DNA of 64,000 nucleotides from Rhizobium acidisoli (GCF_002531755.2 NZ_CP034998.1:1302001-1366000); one strand, 5' to 3'; shown: positions 19,048 through 28,255, numbered from the stretch's first letter. A program made the numbers and translations. The notes: generated by a model not told the origin, from the letters alone.

Positions 19048-19557
19048 TCAATTCGTCGCTTTTTCGACGGTGATGTCTCCGAATTCGTCGATCAGCACAG
19101 TCCAACCATCCGGCTCGGCATTGGGATCGGTCTTCAGATAGATCGTCGCGAACAGCCCCGGTTCCTTGATGATGCCGTTCGAATTTTCGGGGCGTATATC
19201 GGTAACATAAGGCTTCAGGTCGCTGAACTCCTGCAGCTCGACGGTAGAAGCGATCGCCGGGCCGGTCTCGGTCTGGGCAATCTGCTGGAGATAGACCTTC
19301 GAGGTCCTGTCTTCCTGGCGCACGGCAAAGAGCTTGTAATAGCCGTGGCGCGGCGTGGCCTTTCCCTCGGGATTGGCAACGCTTTCGGCACCTGTCGGCG
19401 CCCGCTCGACATCCGGTGCGTTGCCGTCATCCTCCCAGTAGCCGGTGCTGGTCGCGAAAATCACCGATGCCGGCAGGATGGCATCCTGCGCCGGCAAGGC
19501 TGCAGCCGACCATCCGATGAGGAAAACCGTGGTCATCAATATCCGTCGCACAACCAT
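19048..19557 (-). CDS. Hypothetical exported protein
   Basis: A 169-aa protein with a signal peptide (MVVRRILMTTVFLIGWSAAALPAQ; hydrophobic 7-22, likely cleaved after AxA-type residues near 21-24). The mature part is acidic, with no motif I recognise. A central segment (HGYYKLFAVRQE) and a C-terminal half of mixed strand-like character suggest a small periplasmic beta domain. It begins four bases after the nadK stop, so it is cotranscribed with and perhaps coupled to nadK, although no functional link is evident. Confidence 0.75.
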   Translation of the reverse strand: MVVRRILMTTVFLIGWSAAALPAQDAILPASVIFATSTGYWEDDGNAPDVERAPTGAESVANPEGKATPRHGYYKLFAVRQEDRTSKVYLQQIAQTETGPAIASTVELQEFSDLKPYVTDIRPENSNGIIKEPGLFATIYLKTDPNAEPDGWTVLIDEFGDITVEKATN

Positions 19558-19561
19558 CGTC

Positions 19562-20335
19562 TCAATCCTTGAACTGCTCGGCGAGAATACGGTCGGACCA
19601 GGAGCGGTCGGGATCGGAAAGGATGCGTGCCGTCATATGCTCCGACTGGGCAATGCGGACATGCAGTACAGATTTGACCTCCGTATTGTCGGCCACCGCA
19701 TTTACCGGCCGCTTCACCGGCTCGAGGACATCGATATCGACGGTCACCTTGTTCGGCAGCAGTGCGCCCCTCCAGCGCCGCGGCCGGAAGGCGCTGACCG
19801 GCGTCATGGCGAGCAGCGGCGCCTCGAGCGGCAGGATCGGGCCGTGGGCGGAAAGATTATAGGCCGTCGACCCGGCAGGGGTCGCCACCATCAGCCCGTC
19901 GCAGATCAGCTCCTCCAGGCGCACGCGCCCATCCACCGTGACCCGCAGATTGGCAGCCTGGTAGGACTGGCGGAAAAGATAGACTTCATTGATGGCGAGC
20001 GCCGTCGAATTGGTGCCGTCGGCATTGGCGGTCGTCATCTGCAACGGCCGGAAGACGTTTTCGACGGCGACACAGATGCGCTCCTGAAGCTGTTCGCTGC
20101 GGTAGTCGTTCATCAGAAAGCCGACCGAGCCGCGGTTCATGCCGTAGACCAGCTTGCCGGAGTTCATGGTGTTGTGCAGCGTCTGCAGCATGAAACCATC
20201 GCCGCCGAGCGCAACGATGACATCGGCATCATCGGCCGGTACGTCGCCATAGATGCGAATCAACTCCTCGCGCGCGGCGAGCGCCTCCGTCGTCGGCGAG
20301 GCGATAAAGGAAAGAGTCTGAAATGAACGGCCCAT
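19562..20335 (-). CDS. nadK: NAD kinase
   Basis: Cytosolic enzyme that phosphorylates NAD to NADP. The 257-aa protein carries the family's GGDGF motif at 44-48 with catalytic D46, the NE(V) motif in LAINEVYLF, and the glycine-rich ATPAGSTAYNLSA segment near 150 that closes over NAD. The length is typical of alphaproteobacterial NadK. The start ATG at 20335 has AGGG seven bases upstream. It heads a minus-strand run with the exported protein and the hydrolase, and diverges from tRNA-Thr. Confidence 0.95.
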   Translation of the reverse strand: MGRSFQTLSFIASPTTEALAAREELIRIYGDVPADDADVIVALGGDGFMLQTLHNTMNSGKLVYGMNRGSVGFLMNDYRSEQLQERICVAVENVFRPLQMTTANADGTNSTALAINEVYLFRQSYQAANLRVTVDGRVRLEELICDGLMVATPAGSTAYNLSAHGPILPLEAPLLAMTPVSAFRPRRWRGALLPNKVTVDIDVLEPVKRPVNAVADNTEVKSVLHVRIAQSEHMTARILSDPDRSWSDRILAEQFKD

Positions 20336-20452
20336 GCAATGCCCTTTGTGAAGCTGCTCTAGCTAACGGATAAAGGGCTGGTGCGACAAGGACGTTTTCT
20401 ATCGCCAAGCGTTTGAGGGCGGCCGATCTCTCCCCACAGACACGAATTTTTC

Positions 20453-20480
20453 TTTACAGAATCATAGAATCTGCTAGTTG
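20453..20480 (+). promoter_or_regulatory. Possible promoter of tRNA-Thr
   Basis: TTTACA (20453-20458) and TAGTTG (20475-20480) separated by 16 bases, ending about ten bases before the tRNA. A moderate match to a housekeeping promoter; inferred from position. Confidence 0.35.
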
Positions 20481-20490
20481 GGCACCTATT

Positions 20491-20566
<76 letters not shown>

Positions 20567-20582
20567 GCCTACGCTCTGTAAG

Positions 20583-20603
20583 CTTCGGCTCGGCGAGCCG
20601 AAG
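20583..20603 (+). terminator. Hairpin after tRNA-Thr
   Basis: Exact nine-base stem CTTCGGCTC / GAGCCGAAG with a GGC loop, 16 bases after the tRNA. No T-run follows; it may act in 3' trimming or as a weak terminator. The rest of 20604-20856 shows nothing I can support. Confidence 0.4.
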
Positions 20604-20856
20604 AGAGCAGCTAAGCGGAGGCTGTCGCGCCGTAGTTCGTAGAAACGAAGGCGGACTGGTTCAGAATGCTCCGGCACCATCCGCGCGATACCGCCGGCTA
20701 ACTCATAGTCTGGGTTGGACGCCGCTTCGCTCGATCGCACCGGCAGATTTGTCCAGCCATCGCACATCCCTTGATGAACCTTCCCTGAAGGGCTGCTTCA
20801 GCGCCAATTCAGCCGCGCCAGCTTATCTTCGCCTCATCAACAATGAGGAAGCAGCC

Positions 20857-21198
20857 ATGAAGCTCGCACATCTCTTTTTCGCCGCAACCATGTCCGTCGG
20901 TGCGGCTCTTTCGTCAGTCGCCCCGGCCGCCGCCATGCCCGTCGACCGGCCGGCTGTGTCGGCCCAGGGCGATATCGTTCAAATTCGTGATGGCTGGCGA
21001 CGTGATCGCGACGGTGACGACCGCGGCTGGCGTGATGAGCGTGACGACCGCGGTTGGCGCCATCAGCGCGATTGGCGCCGGTCCGACTGGCGTGATGATG
21101 ACTGGCGCTGGCGCCGGTGGCGTGCCGAGCGTTGGCAGGAACGCCGTGAGTGGCGCCATCGCGATCGTGATATGCCTTTCTGGCTCTATCGCGGCTGA
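20857..21198 (+). CDS. Exported Arg/Trp/Asp-rich small protein
   Basis: A 113-aa protein with a clear signal peptide (MKLAHLFFAATMSVGAALSS, cleavage near AAA-MP at about residue 26). The mature part is about half Arg, Trp and Asp, built of repeats such as RDDRGWRDE, RDDRGWRHQ, RDWRRSDWRDD and WRWRRWRAERW. No catalytic motif is seen. Similar low-complexity RW-rich periplasmic proteins occur in rhizobia and are of unknown function. The open frame extends upstream through tRNA-Thr but the ATG at 20857 is the only sensible start. It is followed by a strong terminator. Confidence 0.8.
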   Translation: MKLAHLFFAATMSVGAALSSVAPAAAMPVDRPAVSAQGDIVQIRDGWRRDRDGDDRGWRDERDDRGWRHQRDWRRSDWRDDDWRWRRWRAERWQERREWRHRDRDMPFWLYRG

Positions 21199-21252
21199 CG
21201 CCAGCGCATTCTGCTACAGCGTTCGTTGCGCGCCCGAGACGCGCGGCGAGAG

Positions 21253-21280
21253 AACGGCCCGGATCATCCGGGCCGTTTTT
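21253..21280 (+). terminator. Intrinsic terminator between converging small genes
   Basis: Stem AACGGCCCGG / CCGGGCCGTT with loop ATCAT followed by TTT on the plus strand, 55 bases after the Arg/Trp-rich gene. On the minus strand the same stem begins just after the stop of the small gene at 21280-21417. Confidence 0.85.
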
Positions 21281-21417
21281 CAATGCGTGACGGGTTCGTT
21301 GACGCTCGCCTCGAGCTTGTTGCCGTTGCCGGTCTGGCCGGCACCCGACGGCGACAGGATTGCGATGCTGAGCACGGAGGCGACCATGAAGGCGACGACG
21401 GCAATCATTATGCGCAT
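21280..21417 (-). CDS. Small single-span membrane or secreted protein (45 aa)
   Basis: A short frame starting ATG at 21417 and ending TGA at 21280. The N-terminal MRIMIAVVAFMVASVLSIAI is strongly hydrophobic and would make a membrane anchor or signal peptide; the remaining 25 residues are Gly/Asn-rich and end EPVTH. GAGG lies 12 bases upstream of the ATG; a second ATG (codon 4) is possible. A converging terminator follows. No family is recognised. Confidence 0.5.
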   Translation of the reverse strand: MRIMIAVVAFMVASVLSIAILSPSGAGQTGNGNKLEASVNEPVTH

Positions 21418-21477
21418 AGGCGTTCAATCCTCGTTCAGTCGGGATTAACGCACCATTGTCGTCCGCGTTCCTATCAG

Positions 21478-21535
21478 GGCTAAAGCGCGCCGCATCGATT
21501 TTGATTCATGCGACGCGCTTTAGCCTTTTGTTTTT
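21478..21535. repeat. Palindromic element ending in a T-run
   Basis: Inverted repeat with 18-base arms (21478-21495 and 21508-21525; 17 of 18 pair, GGCTAAAGCGCG... against ...CGCGCTTTAGCC), followed by TTTTGTTTTT. The CTAAAGCGCG core is one I recall from dispersed palindromes in Rhizobium intergenic regions. It can act as a plus-strand intrinsic terminator, although no long plus-strand gene directly precedes it. Confidence 0.65.
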
Positions 21536-21583
21536 ATGCATGTCGTTACCCCGGAACCGCTGCACGTTTCCTGATGACATGCA

Positions 21584-21742
21584 TTATTGCACCGTTCCCG
21601 GCGTCGCGGGGCCGGGCGCCGTCGGCGACAGGGGATCGGGCTGGTGGACCGGGTGCGAGGTGTCCACCCAGATGATGCTGAGAATGATCCCGACGAAGAC
21701 CGCGATGAAGAGGATACCGAAAATCAGCGGTCGAATAGCCAT
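21584..21742 (-). CDS. Small membrane protein (52 aa)
   Basis: A frame from the ATG at 21742 to a TAA at 21584. It opens MAIRPLIFGILFIAVFVGII, a single transmembrane helix of about 22 residues, then IIWVDTSHPVHQ and a Pro-rich tail. AAGGA lies about 13 bases before the ATG. The layout (short N-terminus, one helix, Pro-rich tail) resembles small inner-membrane proteins of unknown function. No family is assigned. Confidence 0.55.
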   Translation of the reverse strand: MAIRPLIFGILFIAVFVGIILSIIWVDTSHPVHQPDPLSPTAPGPATPGTVQ

Positions 21743-21945
21743 GATGGGGATCGTTCCTTCTTGCTTCCGACCGGTCGTTGCGATCGGTCATCGCCCGATC
21801 ATAGTGGTCCAGGAGGTCTTTCCAAGGCAAAATCGAATTTCTCCGGCATCGGTCGAGCTTTGCGCGGCTATCTCAGGCATGCGTTTTCCATCTGTCGCAG
21901 CGGGTTGAACTGTGTCAGGGATGCCTGAAACAGTTGGGGACGGTC

Positions 21946-22680
21946 ATGAAACGGACGGTTACAGCATCGGTCATTGTCGCGGCATTCGTCGCCGGAGCCT
22001 CTGCAAACGGTGTAGCTTTCGACAAGCCGATAAAAGTGGATGTCGTCGCGCTGCCGAAGGATGAGCTCAATCCCGATGCAAAGCCGAAGATCACCTGCAG
22101 CCGCTATCCAGCCTTCATGGTCAAGGAGGTCGATCTCGGCGAGGTCGGCGCCGAAAAGCTGGCGCTGCTTGCCGCCGATGCGCCGTGTGAGCGCACAAGC
22201 GAGCGCGAGCGGGTGATCGCGGACGATACCGCCGGCTATCTCATGGGTGTCAGCGGCGGTTTCGTCTTCTTCCGGGCGGCGGACGGGTGGAGCGGCGGGC
22301 TGCCCTTCGTCGTCTACGATGCGGCGACGGGCGAGCGGCTGCTCGACGATTCCCTCGATGGCGATGATTTTGCCGCGATCAGGAGCGGGAAGGCGGAGCT
22401 GACGCTCGATTTCCGCCGCGTCTACACGGCTTCCTGCTCGCTCTACCTCGAAGGCACCGGCTGCGCGAAAGCGATTGCCGCCGAGACCGGCCTGGCGCCG
22501 AAGCAACTGCCGGATTGCGCCGCGGCCTACAAGGCGGAAATCAAACGCAGCCCCGACCACGCCAGCGAAATCGAGAAACTGCCGAGCGTGGTCGTCTATC
22601 CCGTCGAGCTTGTCTATGCGGCCGGCGATACGACCCGACGGCCGATGGACGGTCTGACCACTTGCAAGACGCCCGACTGA
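21946..22680 (+). CDS. Hypothetical exported protein
   Basis: A 244-aa protein from the ATG at 21946 (GGGGA eight bases upstream; a TTG at 21934 overlaps that site and is rejected). The signal peptide is MKRTVTASVIVAAFVAGASANG. The mature protein is acidic with five cysteines, including CSLYLEGTGC, that could form disulfides in the periplasm. I recognise no domain. It converges on a double Inh-like protein gene. Confidence 0.75.
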   Translation: MKRTVTASVIVAAFVAGASANGVAFDKPIKVDVVALPKDELNPDAKPKITCSRYPAFMVKEVDLGEVGAEKLALLAADAPCERTSERERVIADDTAGYLMGVSGGFVFFRAADGWSGGLPFVVYDAATGERLLDDSLDGDDFAAIRSGKAELTLDFRRVYTASCSLYLEGTGCAKAIAAETGLAPKQLPDCAAAYKAEIKRSPDHASEIEKLPSVVVYPVELVYAAGDTTRRPMDGLTTCKTPD

Positions 22681-22684
22681 CCGA

Positions 22685-23377
22685 TCAGTGACGTACGAGC
22701 GAAAGCGGCTTGCCGCCTTCCTGTTTCGATTTGTCGAAATTGCCGTCGCTGCGCATGTCGAACCCGAGCGACGAGCCGTCACCGCCCATCAGCGTGAGGG
22801 CGAAACCCTCGATATGCCAGACCGCAAGCTTGAGCTTGGCGACATTGGCAGCGCAGTCACCGGAGAGTGACAATGGCGCATTGCCGTCCGTCCCGACATT
22901 GCTGTCGAGCGTGACGCCGCAAAGCCTTTCTCCGTCCGGCCGCTGCATTGTCCAAGTCCCGGCAAGGCTGTCGAAGGTCGGCAGGTGATCGACGCCGTCG
23001 GGGGCTGCAGGCAGCAGAAACAGCTTGCCGTCTTCCGTCTTCATCGGAGAGCCCTCGTTTTCGACGAAATGGGCAAGCACCTTGCGCGTCGGATCGATCA
23101 GGATGAGGCCGCCATTGCCGTCGAAATTCCACGCAGCGGCATCCGCGAGGGCTGGTAACGGCTTGGTGCAGGCCTCCTGCCCGGAAACCGAATAGCCGCC
23201 GATCGCCATGTCGGTTCCGAGCGTCATCCGGCATCCCGCGCGCCCGTCTTCCGGCGCGACGAGATAGGTTCCTGCCTGCGCTTTGAGGATGTCGGGATCG
23301 ATATCCTGCCCATACGTCTGACCGCAGATGAGGAGGGCGGCTGCGCAAGCCGCGAGCCGAAAGACCAAACGGATCAT
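22685..23377 (-). CDS. Exported protein with two AprI/Inh-like inhibitor domains
   Basis: A 230-aa protein with a signal peptide (MIRLVFRLAACAAALLICGQTYG). Two similar halves follow: residues about 30-115 (AGTYLVAPEDGRAGCRMTL ... W-F) and about 135-225 (AGTWTMQRPDGERLCGVTL ... VWHIEGFALTLMG). Each has the AGxW/Y-x(5-7)-G-x(2-3)-C start and W near the middle typical of the small periplasmic inhibitors of serralysin-type metalloproteases. Inhibitors of this family are usually one domain of about 100-125 aa, so this looks like a tandem duplication. No serralysin gene is nearby. The start is the ATG at 23377, preceded by GGGGGA. Confidence 0.7.
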   Translation of the reverse strand: MIRLVFRLAACAAALLICGQTYGQDIDPDILKAQAGTYLVAPEDGRAGCRMTLGTDMAIGGYSVSGQEACTKPLPALADAAAWNFDGNGGLILIDPTRKVLAHFVENEGSPMKTEDGKLFLLPAAPDGVDHLPTFDSLAGTWTMQRPDGERLCGVTLDSNVGTDGNAPLSLSGDCAANVAKLKLAVWHIEGFALTLMGGDGSSLGFDMRSDGNFDKSKQEGGKPLSLVRH

Positions 23378-23414
23378 GACAGTCCCCCTTGTCGCGGCCC
23401 GCATGCGGACCAGC

Positions 23415-24305
23415 CTATGCCTTCAGGTAAAGCCGCGCCGCATAAAGCGCGATCGCCGCCGCATTCGAGACGTTCAGCGATTTGATCGCGCCCGGCATGT
23501 CGAGGCGGGCAAGCGCGTTGACGGTTTCCCGCGTCTTCTGGCGAAGCCCCTTGCCCTCGGAGCCGAGCACCAGCGCCACTTTCTCGCCCGAAAACGTGCC
23601 CTCGAGCGCCGCAGGCCCTTCCGAATCGAGGCCGATGGTGGAGAAGCCGAGCTTGTGCAGTTCACCGAGCGCATCGGCGAGATTGGTCACCTGTATGTAA
23701 GGTATCAGTTCCAGCGCGCCGGAGGCGGATTTGGCCAGCACGCCTGACTCAGTCGGGCTGTGTCTCTGGGTGGTGATGACGGCGCCGGCATTGAAGGCGA
23801 CCGCCGAACGCATGATCGCGCCGACATTATGCGGATCGGTGACCTGGTCGAGGACGAGCAGGAGAGGGCTGTCCTTCAGTGCTTCGAGCCGGCGGACCGG
23901 CAGCGGCCGCGTTTCCAGCATGACGCCTTGATGGATCGCCTCGGGACCGAGCACCTTGTCGATCTCCTGCGGCGAGACGATCTCGAAGGGAATGCCGAGC
24001 GTTTCGACGTCGACTTCGAGCCGCGCCAGCGCGTTCTGCGTCACGAAGAGTTTGATCTTCTTGCGCTCGGGATTGTCGAGGGCGGCGCGCACGGTATGCA
24101 GGCCATAGAGATGCACCTGGTCGGGCGCCAGCGCCGGCGGCTTCCAGTCCTCACCCCCGCGCCTGCGTTTCTGCGGCTGAGGGGTCGGGATCTCGCCGCG
24201 TTCGCGCTTGGCGTCACGGTGGGCGCGCCGCAGCGTGGCGTAATGCGTATCCTTGGCCGATGGGTCTGTCGCGGCCTTGCCGCCGGGTTTTTTGTCTTTG
24301 CTCAT
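23415..24305 (-). CDS. rlmB: TrmH/SpoU-family RNA 2'-O-methyltransferase (RlmB-like)
   Basis: Uses SAM to methylate a ribose 2'-OH, most likely G2251 of 23S rRNA. The 296-aa protein has a lysine-rich N-terminal tail (1-60), the substrate-binding domain with HLYGLHTVRAAL, and the knotted SPOUT domain with its three motifs: DPHNVGAIMRSA (motif 1), LVLGSEGKGL (motif 2) and SLNVSNAAAIALY (motif 3). The target nucleotide is inferred from closest family resemblance; other TrmH-type enzymes are possible. Confidence 0.88.
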   Translation of the reverse strand: MSKDKKPGGKAATDPSAKDTHYATLRRAHRDAKRERGEIPTPQPQKRRRGGEDWKPPALAPDQVHLYGLHTVRAALDNPERKKIKLFVTQNALARLEVDVETLGIPFEIVSPQEIDKVLGPEAIHQGVMLETRPLPVRRLEALKDSPLLLVLDQVTDPHNVGAIMRSAVAFNAGAVITTQRHSPTESGVLAKSASGALELIPYIQVTNLADALGELHKLGFSTIGLDSEGPAALEGTFSGEKVALVLGSEGKGLRQKTRETVNALARLDMPGAIKSLNVSNAAAIALYAARLYLKA

Positions 24306-24408
24306 GCGGCTTTATAGCCATGGCGCTCGCCGCCGCATAGGCTTTCTTTCATATGCCGGCTTTCGGCGGCGAATGAAATTTTTCGTGTTTTTTTCCGTTG
24401 TCATCGTG

Positions 24409-24437
24409 TTGACAGACTGAAATGCTCCGGTCATATA
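24409..24437 (+). promoter_or_regulatory. Promoter for tRNA-Tyr / tRNA-Gly (and tuf1)
   Basis: A consensus TTGACA (24409-24414), a 17-base spacer and CATATA (24432-24437), about 70 bases before tRNA-Tyr. The best sigma-70-type promoter seen in this window. Confidence 0.75.
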
Positions 24438-24509
24438 CGCGGCGCAGACGACGGGCGGCAACGCTTCGAAGTCTGACAAACTTGGTCTTCTAGATCCGGA
24501 CGAAAAACT

Positions 24510-24594
24510 GGAGAGATGCCCGAGTGGTTAAAGGGGACGGACTGTAAATCCGTTGGCTCAGCCTACGTTGGTTCAAATCCAACTCTCTCCACCA
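24510..24594 (+). tRNA. tRNA-Tyr (anticodon GTA)
   Basis: 85-nt class II tRNA with acceptor GGAGAGA / TCTCTCC, anticodon loop CTGTAAA, a long variable arm (GGCTCAGCC), T-loop GGTTCAAATCC and encoded CCA. Confidence 0.97.
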
Positions 24595-24618
24595 TTCGTC
24601 ATCGGATCGGACCACCCC

Positions 24619-24692
24619 GCGGGTATAGCTCAATGGTAGAGCAGCAGCCTTCCAAGCTGAATACGCGGGTTCGATTCCCGCTACCCGCTCCA
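24619..24692 (+). tRNA. tRNA-Gly (anticodon TCC)
   Basis: 74-nt tRNA with acceptor GCGGGTA / TACCCGC, anticodon loop TTCCAAG, T-loop GGTTCGATTCC and encoded CCA. It lies 24 bases after tRNA-Tyr; the pair precedes tuf1 as tyrU-glyT precede tufB in E. coli. Confidence 0.97.
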
Positions 24693-25039
24693 GTTTTCCA
24701 AAGCTCGTTCATGCGCCCGGTGCTGCCGCTATAATTTCCGCACGTCGATGTTTCGGAAGAGGCTGGCGACAGCGGCTCTCGACTGACAGGCGAGGGCGCT
24801 CGATCCTTCGCGCCCGTGCTTCATCTCTCGCCGTCCACGCGATTTTCTGCAAGGATTTCAGTGATTTTCCCCTGCATGCCGGCGAATCGCCTTGCAGCCG
24901 GCGAATTGTCCCCCATATGCGCTGTCACACCAAGAATGGCGTCTGCAATTAAGTCTTGCGCAATGTCGCCGAAAGCCTTAAACGGCGGCACTAAACCGGT
25001 TCGCCGGGGCCCACCATTTCGTTCACAGGAAGCATTCAA
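24693..25039 (+). promoter_or_regulatory. tRNA-Gly to tuf1 leader with a possible internal promoter
   Basis: 347 nt without a gene. A plausible promoter is CTTGCG (24955-24960), 17 bases, TTAAAC (24978-24983), some 55 bases before the tuf1 start. A short hairpin CCGG-TTCG-CCGG follows. The ribosome site AGGA is 11 bases before the ATG. tuf1 could therefore be read both from the tRNA promoter and from here. Confidence 0.45.
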
Positions 25040-26215
<1,176 letters not shown>

Positions 26216-26240
26216 TCCTGGGATTACCCGAAATTCAGGA

Positions 26241-26270
26241 AAAACCCCGCTGGAAACGGCGGGGTTTTTT
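26241..26270 (+). terminator. Intrinsic terminator of tuf1
   Basis: Stem AAAACCCCGC / GCGGGGTTTT with an 8-base loop, running into TTTTTT, 25 bases after the stop codon. Confidence 0.93.
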
Positions 26271-26419
26271 CGTTTTGATACCTGCTTGAGGGATTAACAG
26301 GTGTTGTAAAAATATCGTTAAATATGCCTGTCACAGTATTTTGTTCATCTCACATTCAGAAACCAGTTGTGATTGGTTCATTTTAGTCCAGACTCCTTCA
26401 TGCAAAGAGGAGAGCCCGG

Positions 26420-26554
26420 ATGATTCCAAAGGCCACGTTCGTTGCGACGATATTCGCGATGTATGTTTTCACGATGTTTTTCATCGCTGCAATTCCGCAG
26501 GAGGTTGTTCAGGCAGCCGGAGTGCAGATCGGTGACGTAACCGTCGTTAAGTGA
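26420..26554 (+). CDS. Small membrane protein (44 aa)
   Basis: A frame from the ATG at 26420 to a TGA at 26552-26554, preceded by a strong GAGGAG ribosome site. The N-terminal MIPKATFVATIFAMYVFTMF continues FIAAIP, forming one long hydrophobic helix; the tail (QEVVQAAGVQIGDVTVVK) is soluble. The good ribosome site and helix make it a probable real gene that length cut-offs miss. It lies between tuf1 and the SDR gene, in DNA that separates tuf from secE. Function unknown. Confidence 0.6.
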   Translation: MIPKATFVATIFAMYVFTMFFIAAIPQEVVQAAGVQIGDVTVVK

Positions 26555-26723
26555 CGATTTCAGCAGTTCACCGCAGGCGTCTGCGGTGAACGGAAATGAT
26601 CGGCCAGGCGCCCGGAGAGGGTGCTCCTGGCGACGCGGGGGTAAACCCTTGCAGGACGCTCGCTTGCTCTTCGCGCGGAAGCGTCTAACTATGCCTCCGA
26701 TTTGATGACGCGGAGGATATTCC

Positions 26724-27617
26724 ATGAAGAAGCGAATTCTGTTTACGGGCGGTTCGGGCAAGGCAGGTCGCCATACCGTGCCATGGCTCGTCAATGCGGG
26801 TTACGAGGTTCACAACCTCGATCTGGTGCCGCTGGACAGTCCCGGCGTCACCAATCTCATTGCCGACATCACCGATAGCGGCCAGGTCTTCAACGCGCTG
26901 TCTATGCACCGCGATTTTCCCGATCTCGATGCGGGCAGGGGCGTGCAGCCCTTCGATGCCGTCGTGCATTTCGCTGCCATCCCGCGCATTCTGATCAAGC
27001 CCGACAATGAGACTTTCCGCATCAATACGATGGGCACTTATAATGTCATCGAGGCGGCGGTGAAGCTCGGCATCAGGAAGATTATCGTCGCATCCAGCGA
27101 GACGACCTACGGCGTCTGCTTCGCCGAAGGCCATCGCGATTTCCACCAGTTCCCGCTGGAGGAAGACTACGACGTCAATCCGATGGATTCCTACGGGCTT
27201 TCCAAGGTGGTCAACGAAAAGACGGCGCGCGCCTTTGCGGAGCGTTCAGGCTTCGACATCTATGCGCTGCGCATCGGTAACGTCATCGAGCCGCACGAAT
27301 ATGAGAGGTTCCCCACCTATTTCGCCAATCCCGAGATGCGCAAACGCATCGCCTGGAGTTATATCGACGCCCGCGATCTCGGGCAGATCTGCCATCTCTG
27401 CGTCGAAAAGGACGGTCTGGGCTATCAGGTCTTCAATGCGGCGAACGATACCGTCTCGGCCAATACGCCGTCGAGGGAGCTTGCCAGGCGATTCTTCCCC
27501 AACGTGCCCTTCACCCGCGAGATCGGCGAATATGAAGGCCTGCTCTCCAACCGCAAGATTCGCGAGGTGCTGGGTTTTAAGGAAGAGCACGATTGGCGCA
27601 AATACGTGAAGGTCTGA
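26724..27617 (+). CDS. NAD-dependent epimerase/dehydratase (extended SDR)
   Basis: Extended short-chain dehydrogenase of 297 aa. The Rossmann NAD(P) motif is TGGSGKAGRH (8-17; variant of GxxGxxG), VVHFAA is near 77, and the catalytic Tyr-x3-Lys is in SYGLSK near 160, with Ser in ASSETTYG before it. A C-terminal region with FKEEHDWRKYV resembles sugar-nucleotide epimerases. The substrate cannot be told. It has GGAGGATATTCC before its ATG. It interrupts the usual tuf - tRNA-Trp - secE order. Confidence 0.85.
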   Translation: MKKRILFTGGSGKAGRHTVPWLVNAGYEVHNLDLVPLDSPGVTNLIADITDSGQVFNALSMHRDFPDLDAGRGVQPFDAVVHFAAIPRILIKPDNETFRINTMGTYNVIEAAVKLGIRKIIVASSETTYGVCFAEGHRDFHQFPLEEDYDVNPMDSYGLSKVVNEKTARAFAERSGFDIYALRIGNVIEPHEYERFPTYFANPEMRKRIAWSYIDARDLGQICHLCVEKDGLGYQVFNAANDTVSANTPSRELARRFFPNVPFTREIGEYEGLLSNRKIREVLGFKEEHDWRKYVKV

Positions 27618-27784
27618 ACCCGTATCGGCGGCGCGATGAGCAAGCCGATCGCTCGCATATGCGCAGAATGGCTATGAAAAACGAAAATCGTGCTTGCCAA
27701 TCCGCCGTCGCCGTCTTAAAGGGAGCGCCATGCTTTTCAGCAGCGATTTGCGGGCCTTGGCCCAGCGCTGAATGAGCGGCATGA

Positions 27785-27860
<76 letters not shown>

Positions 27861-28054
27861 TTTTCCTTGATGCGGGACAGCGCGGACGTGCTCGCGGCAT
27901 TCCGGCCGGGGATCGATGGGCAGTGACTAATTTCGTTAAACTTCGGTTTCCCTCTTGTGTATTGGGGAATCGGTGTTTATTTAGGGTTCAACAGACACGC
28001 GGTGCGTGGGGCTGATAGTTTCAGCTTTACGCGCCGTAATTGCGTGGGCAGTCG

Positions 28055-28255
28055 ATGGCATCAAAATCCAATCCGTTTGCGTTTCTGCAGCAGGTTCGCT
28101 CCGAGACGTCCAAAGTTACATGGCCGTCGCGCCGCGAGACGATGATCTCGACGGTCATGGTGCTTGTGATGGTGGTTTTCGCCGCGCTGTTTTTCTTTGC
28201 CGCTGACCAGCTGATCGGCTGGGCTCTGAGCTTCGTGCTCAATACCGGCAACTGA
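28055..28255 (+). CDS. secE: Preprotein translocase subunit SecE
   Basis: Essential clamp of the SecYEG channel in the inner membrane. 66 aa with an amphipathic helix carrying the conserved EtsKVTWPSRRET segment (residues 17-29) and one transmembrane helix (33-60). This is the short single-span form, in contrast to the three-span E. coli protein. The ribosome site is weak. nusG follows 17 bases later. Confidence 0.95.
   Translation: MASKSNPFAFLQQVRSETSKVTWPSRRETMISTVMVLVMVVFAALFFFAADQLIGWALSFVLNTGN

Noticed and set aside
24983..25018. tRNA-like 3' end (GGTTCG ... CCCACCA) before tuf1, tempting as a lost tRNA-Thr
   Set aside because: The TTCG is a 4-base loop of a CCGG stem, not a 7-base T-loop, and no acceptor or anticodon arm can be found upstream.
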